From: a bacterium
GTDB taxonomy: Bacteria; Actinomycetota; Acidimicrobiia; Acidimicrobiales; Bin134
Assembly: GCA_028820035.1 (NCBI GenBank)
Contig: JAPPKI010000467.1
Span: forward strand, 1-7,321
DNA: 7,321 nucleotides
Direction: 5' to 3'
The translations under genes were made by a program, and so were the position numbers. Below, one piece after another: positions 5,878 through 7,321 of the stretch (the first letter of the stretch is position 1; each line of letters opens with the position of its first letter). Below the pieces are notes generated by a model. That model worked only from the letters and a program-made list of their open reading frames with translations. It was not told the origin of the DNA and did not search any database.

Positions 5878-7321
5878 ATGAGCAGTGCTGTCAGCCCGGT
5901 AGGCGATGAACCCGGCGAGCGCAGCGACTTCATCCGCAGCCTGATCCGCCAGGACATCGCCGACGGCGTCTATGGCGGCCGGGTGCAGACCCGATTCCCG
6001 CCCGAGCCCAACGGCTATCTCCACATCGGCCACGCCAAGTCGATCTGCTTGAACTTTGACTTGGCCGCCGAGTTCGGCGGCACCTGCAATCTCCGGTTCG
6101 ACGACACCAACCCCGAGACGGAGCGGGCCGATTTCGTGGCCGCCATCGAGGAGGACATCGCCTGGTTGGGCTACCAGTCCGACCGGGACACCCTGTACGC
6201 CTCCGACTACTTCGAGCATCTCTACCAGTGGGCCGAAGAACTTATTGTGACGGGGTTGGCCTACGTGGACGACCAAGACGCCGAGACCATTTCCGAGAAC
6301 CGGGGGAGCTTCACCGAGGCGGGCACCGACAGCCCGTGGCGCAACCGCAGCGCCGAGGAGAACCTTGACCTGTTCCGGCGGATGGCAGCCGGCGAATTCG
6401 CCGACGGCGAGCGGGTGCTGCGGGCCCGCATCGACATGACCCACGAGAACATGCTGATGCGCGACCCGGTGCTGTACCGCATTCGCCATCACACCCACCA
6501 CCGCACTGGCGACCGGTGGTGTGTCTATCCCACCTACGACTGGGCCCACGGCCAGAGCGACGCGGTGGAAGGGGTGACCAACTCCATTTGCACCCTGGAA
6601 TTCGACGCCCACCGCCCGCTGTACGACTGGTTCTTGGACCATCTCAACCTGCCCGGCGACCGCCCCCGCCAAACCGAGTTCGCCCGCTTGAACGTCACCC
6701 ACGCGGTGCTGTCCAAGCGCCGGCTGTTGCAGTTGGTGGGTGATGGCCATGTTGACGGCTGGGACGACCCTCGCATGCCCACTTTGCGGGGACTGCGCCG
6801 CCGGGGGTTCCCTCCTCAGGCCATACGGGAGTTCTGCCGCCACATCGGAGTAGCCCGAGTAGACGGCACCGTGGAGGTGGAGCTGTTGGAGTCGTTCGTC
6901 CGCCGGGAGTTGAATGAGACCTCGCTGCGCCGGATGGCGGTGCTCAATCCGCTGCGCCTGGTGATCGAGAACTACCCCGAGGGCCAAGTGGAGATGCGAG
7001 AGGCGGGCAACAACCCCGAGGATCCTTCGGCCGGCACCCGGCAGGTGCCGTTCTCCAGGGAGCTCTACATCGAGCGGGACGATTTCATGCTCGATCCGCC
7101 CCCCAAATTCTTTCGGCTGTCACCGGGCCGGGAGGTGCGACTGCGGTCGGGCTACTTCGTGACCTGCACGGGGGTGGACACCGACGCCGACGGCAACGTC
7201 ACCGAGGTCCGCTGCACCTACGACCCCGAGACCGGTTCAGGCCAGGCTCCCGACGGCCGCAAGGTGAAGGCCACCCTCCACGGGGTTTCGGCCGCCCATG
7301 CCCTCGGCGGCCGAGCGGTGG
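5878..7321 (+). CDS. glnS: Glutamine--tRNA ligase (3'-truncated by window edge)
   Basis: This class I aminoacyl-tRNA synthetase charges tRNA-Gln directly with glutamine, using ATP, in the cytosol. The window holds 481 codons of an expected 550 or so; the end of the anticodon-binding beta-barrel region is missing. The catalytic core begins at [15 protein letters not shown] (40-54), with the HIGH signature at 49-52. It continues with RFDDTNPE (73-80), MRDPVLYRI (194-202), [16 protein letters not shown] (217-232) and [17 protein letters not shown] (238-254), which are hallmarks of GlnRS rather than GluRS. The KMSKS equivalent is VLSKRRL (277-283), close to the VMSKRKL of known GlnRS. The C-terminal domain includes [10 protein letters not shown] (394-403) and GYFVTCTGV (425-433). 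Most actinobacteria lack GlnRS and use GluRS plus GatCAB, so its presence is informative. A 1.1-kb open frame on the opposite strand is a GC-driven shadow. Confidence 0.97.
   Translation, partial: MSSAVSPVGDEPGERSDFIRSLIRQDIADGVYGGRVQTRFPPEPNGYLHIGHAKSICLNFDLAAEFGGTCNLRFDDTNPETERADFVAAIEEDIAWLGYQSDRDTLYASDYFEHLYQWAEELIVTGLAYVDDQDAETISENRGSFTEAGTDSPWRNRSAEENLDLFRRMAAGEFADGERVLRARIDMTHENMLMRDPVLYRIRHHTHHRTGDRWCVYPTYDWAHGQSDAVEGVTNSICTLEFDAHRPLYDWFLDHLNLPGDRPRQTEFARLNVTHAVLSKRRLLQLVGDGHVDGWDDPRMPTLRGLRRRGFPPQAIREFCRHIGVARVDGTVEVELLESFVRRELNETSLRRMAVLNPLRLVIENYPEGQVEMREAGNNPEDPSAGTRQVPFSRELYIERDDFMLDPPPKFFRLSPGREVRLRSGYFVTCTGVDTDADGNVTEVRCTYDPETGSGQAPDGRKVKATLHGVSAAHALGGRAV

Noticed and set aside
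5863..6987. A 374-codon open frame on the - strand opposite glnS
   Set aside because: It lies entirely antisense to a gene with unmistakable GlnRS motifs, its protein has no recognisable motif, and its openness is explained by GC-rich third positions in the real gene.
1..7321. tRNA or rRNA genes, CRISPR arrays, insertion sequences, attachment sites
   Set aside because: No regularly spaced repeats, transposase motifs, terminal inverted repeats or tRNA-like CCA/TTC arms were found by eye, and nearly every base is already used by recognised genes.

Overview
The window is a compact, high-GC stretch of bacterial chromosome. It holds eight protein genes, two of them cut by the window edges, with almost no spare sequence between them. 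Several features suggest an actinomycete-type bacterium: the strong GC bias at third codon positions, GTG start codons, a putative coenzyme F420-dependent enzyme of the Rv0121 type, a soluble bacterial P450, and a KstD/fumarate-reductase-like flavoprotein next to a PF04909 amidohydrolase. A class such as Acidimicrobiia would fit, but this placement is inferred from gene content and no marker gene was compared. No tRNA or rRNA gene, CRISPR array, insertion sequence or phage gene was seen.

Layout from left to right. (1) The 3' part of a cytochrome P450 gene on + (3-980). (2) Three genes on -, read right to left: an EamA/RhtA-like membrane exporter (1826-2716), a small secreted lytic-transglycosylase-like protein (1348-1767) and a short CxxC protein of unknown function (973-1320). 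The last two are 27 bases apart and probably co-transcribed. (3) An F420-dependent PPOX-class (split-barrel) protein on + (2800-3207), divergent from the exporter. (4) Two genes on -, 26 bases apart: a metal-dependent amidohydrolase (4664-5806) followed by an FAD-dependent oxidoreductase (3201-4637), probably one operon. (5) glnS, glutaminyl-tRNA synthetase, on + (5878 to beyond the right edge).

How the genes may work together. The amidohydrolase/flavoprotein pair looks like a small catabolic unit for an unknown organic substrate. The P450 and the F420 enzyme are oxidoreductases of the kind often found in such lipid- or xenobiotic-degrading genomes, but nothing here ties them to the same pathway. 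The transglycosylase-like and CxxC proteins form a second small unit, probably at the cell envelope for the first. The exporter and glnS are independent housekeeping or transport functions.

The most notable points are these: a direct-charging GlnRS in what looks like an actinobacterial genome; a P450 whose conserved heme-loop Phe is Leu; an uncharacterised CxxC protein paired with a wall-lytic enzyme; two convergent gene pairs whose stop codons interlock; a heptamer repeat cluster ahead of the transglycosylase gene; and a well-placed -10 box that suggests a leaderless transcript for the F420 gene. I see no clear sign of a wholly new multi-gene system.
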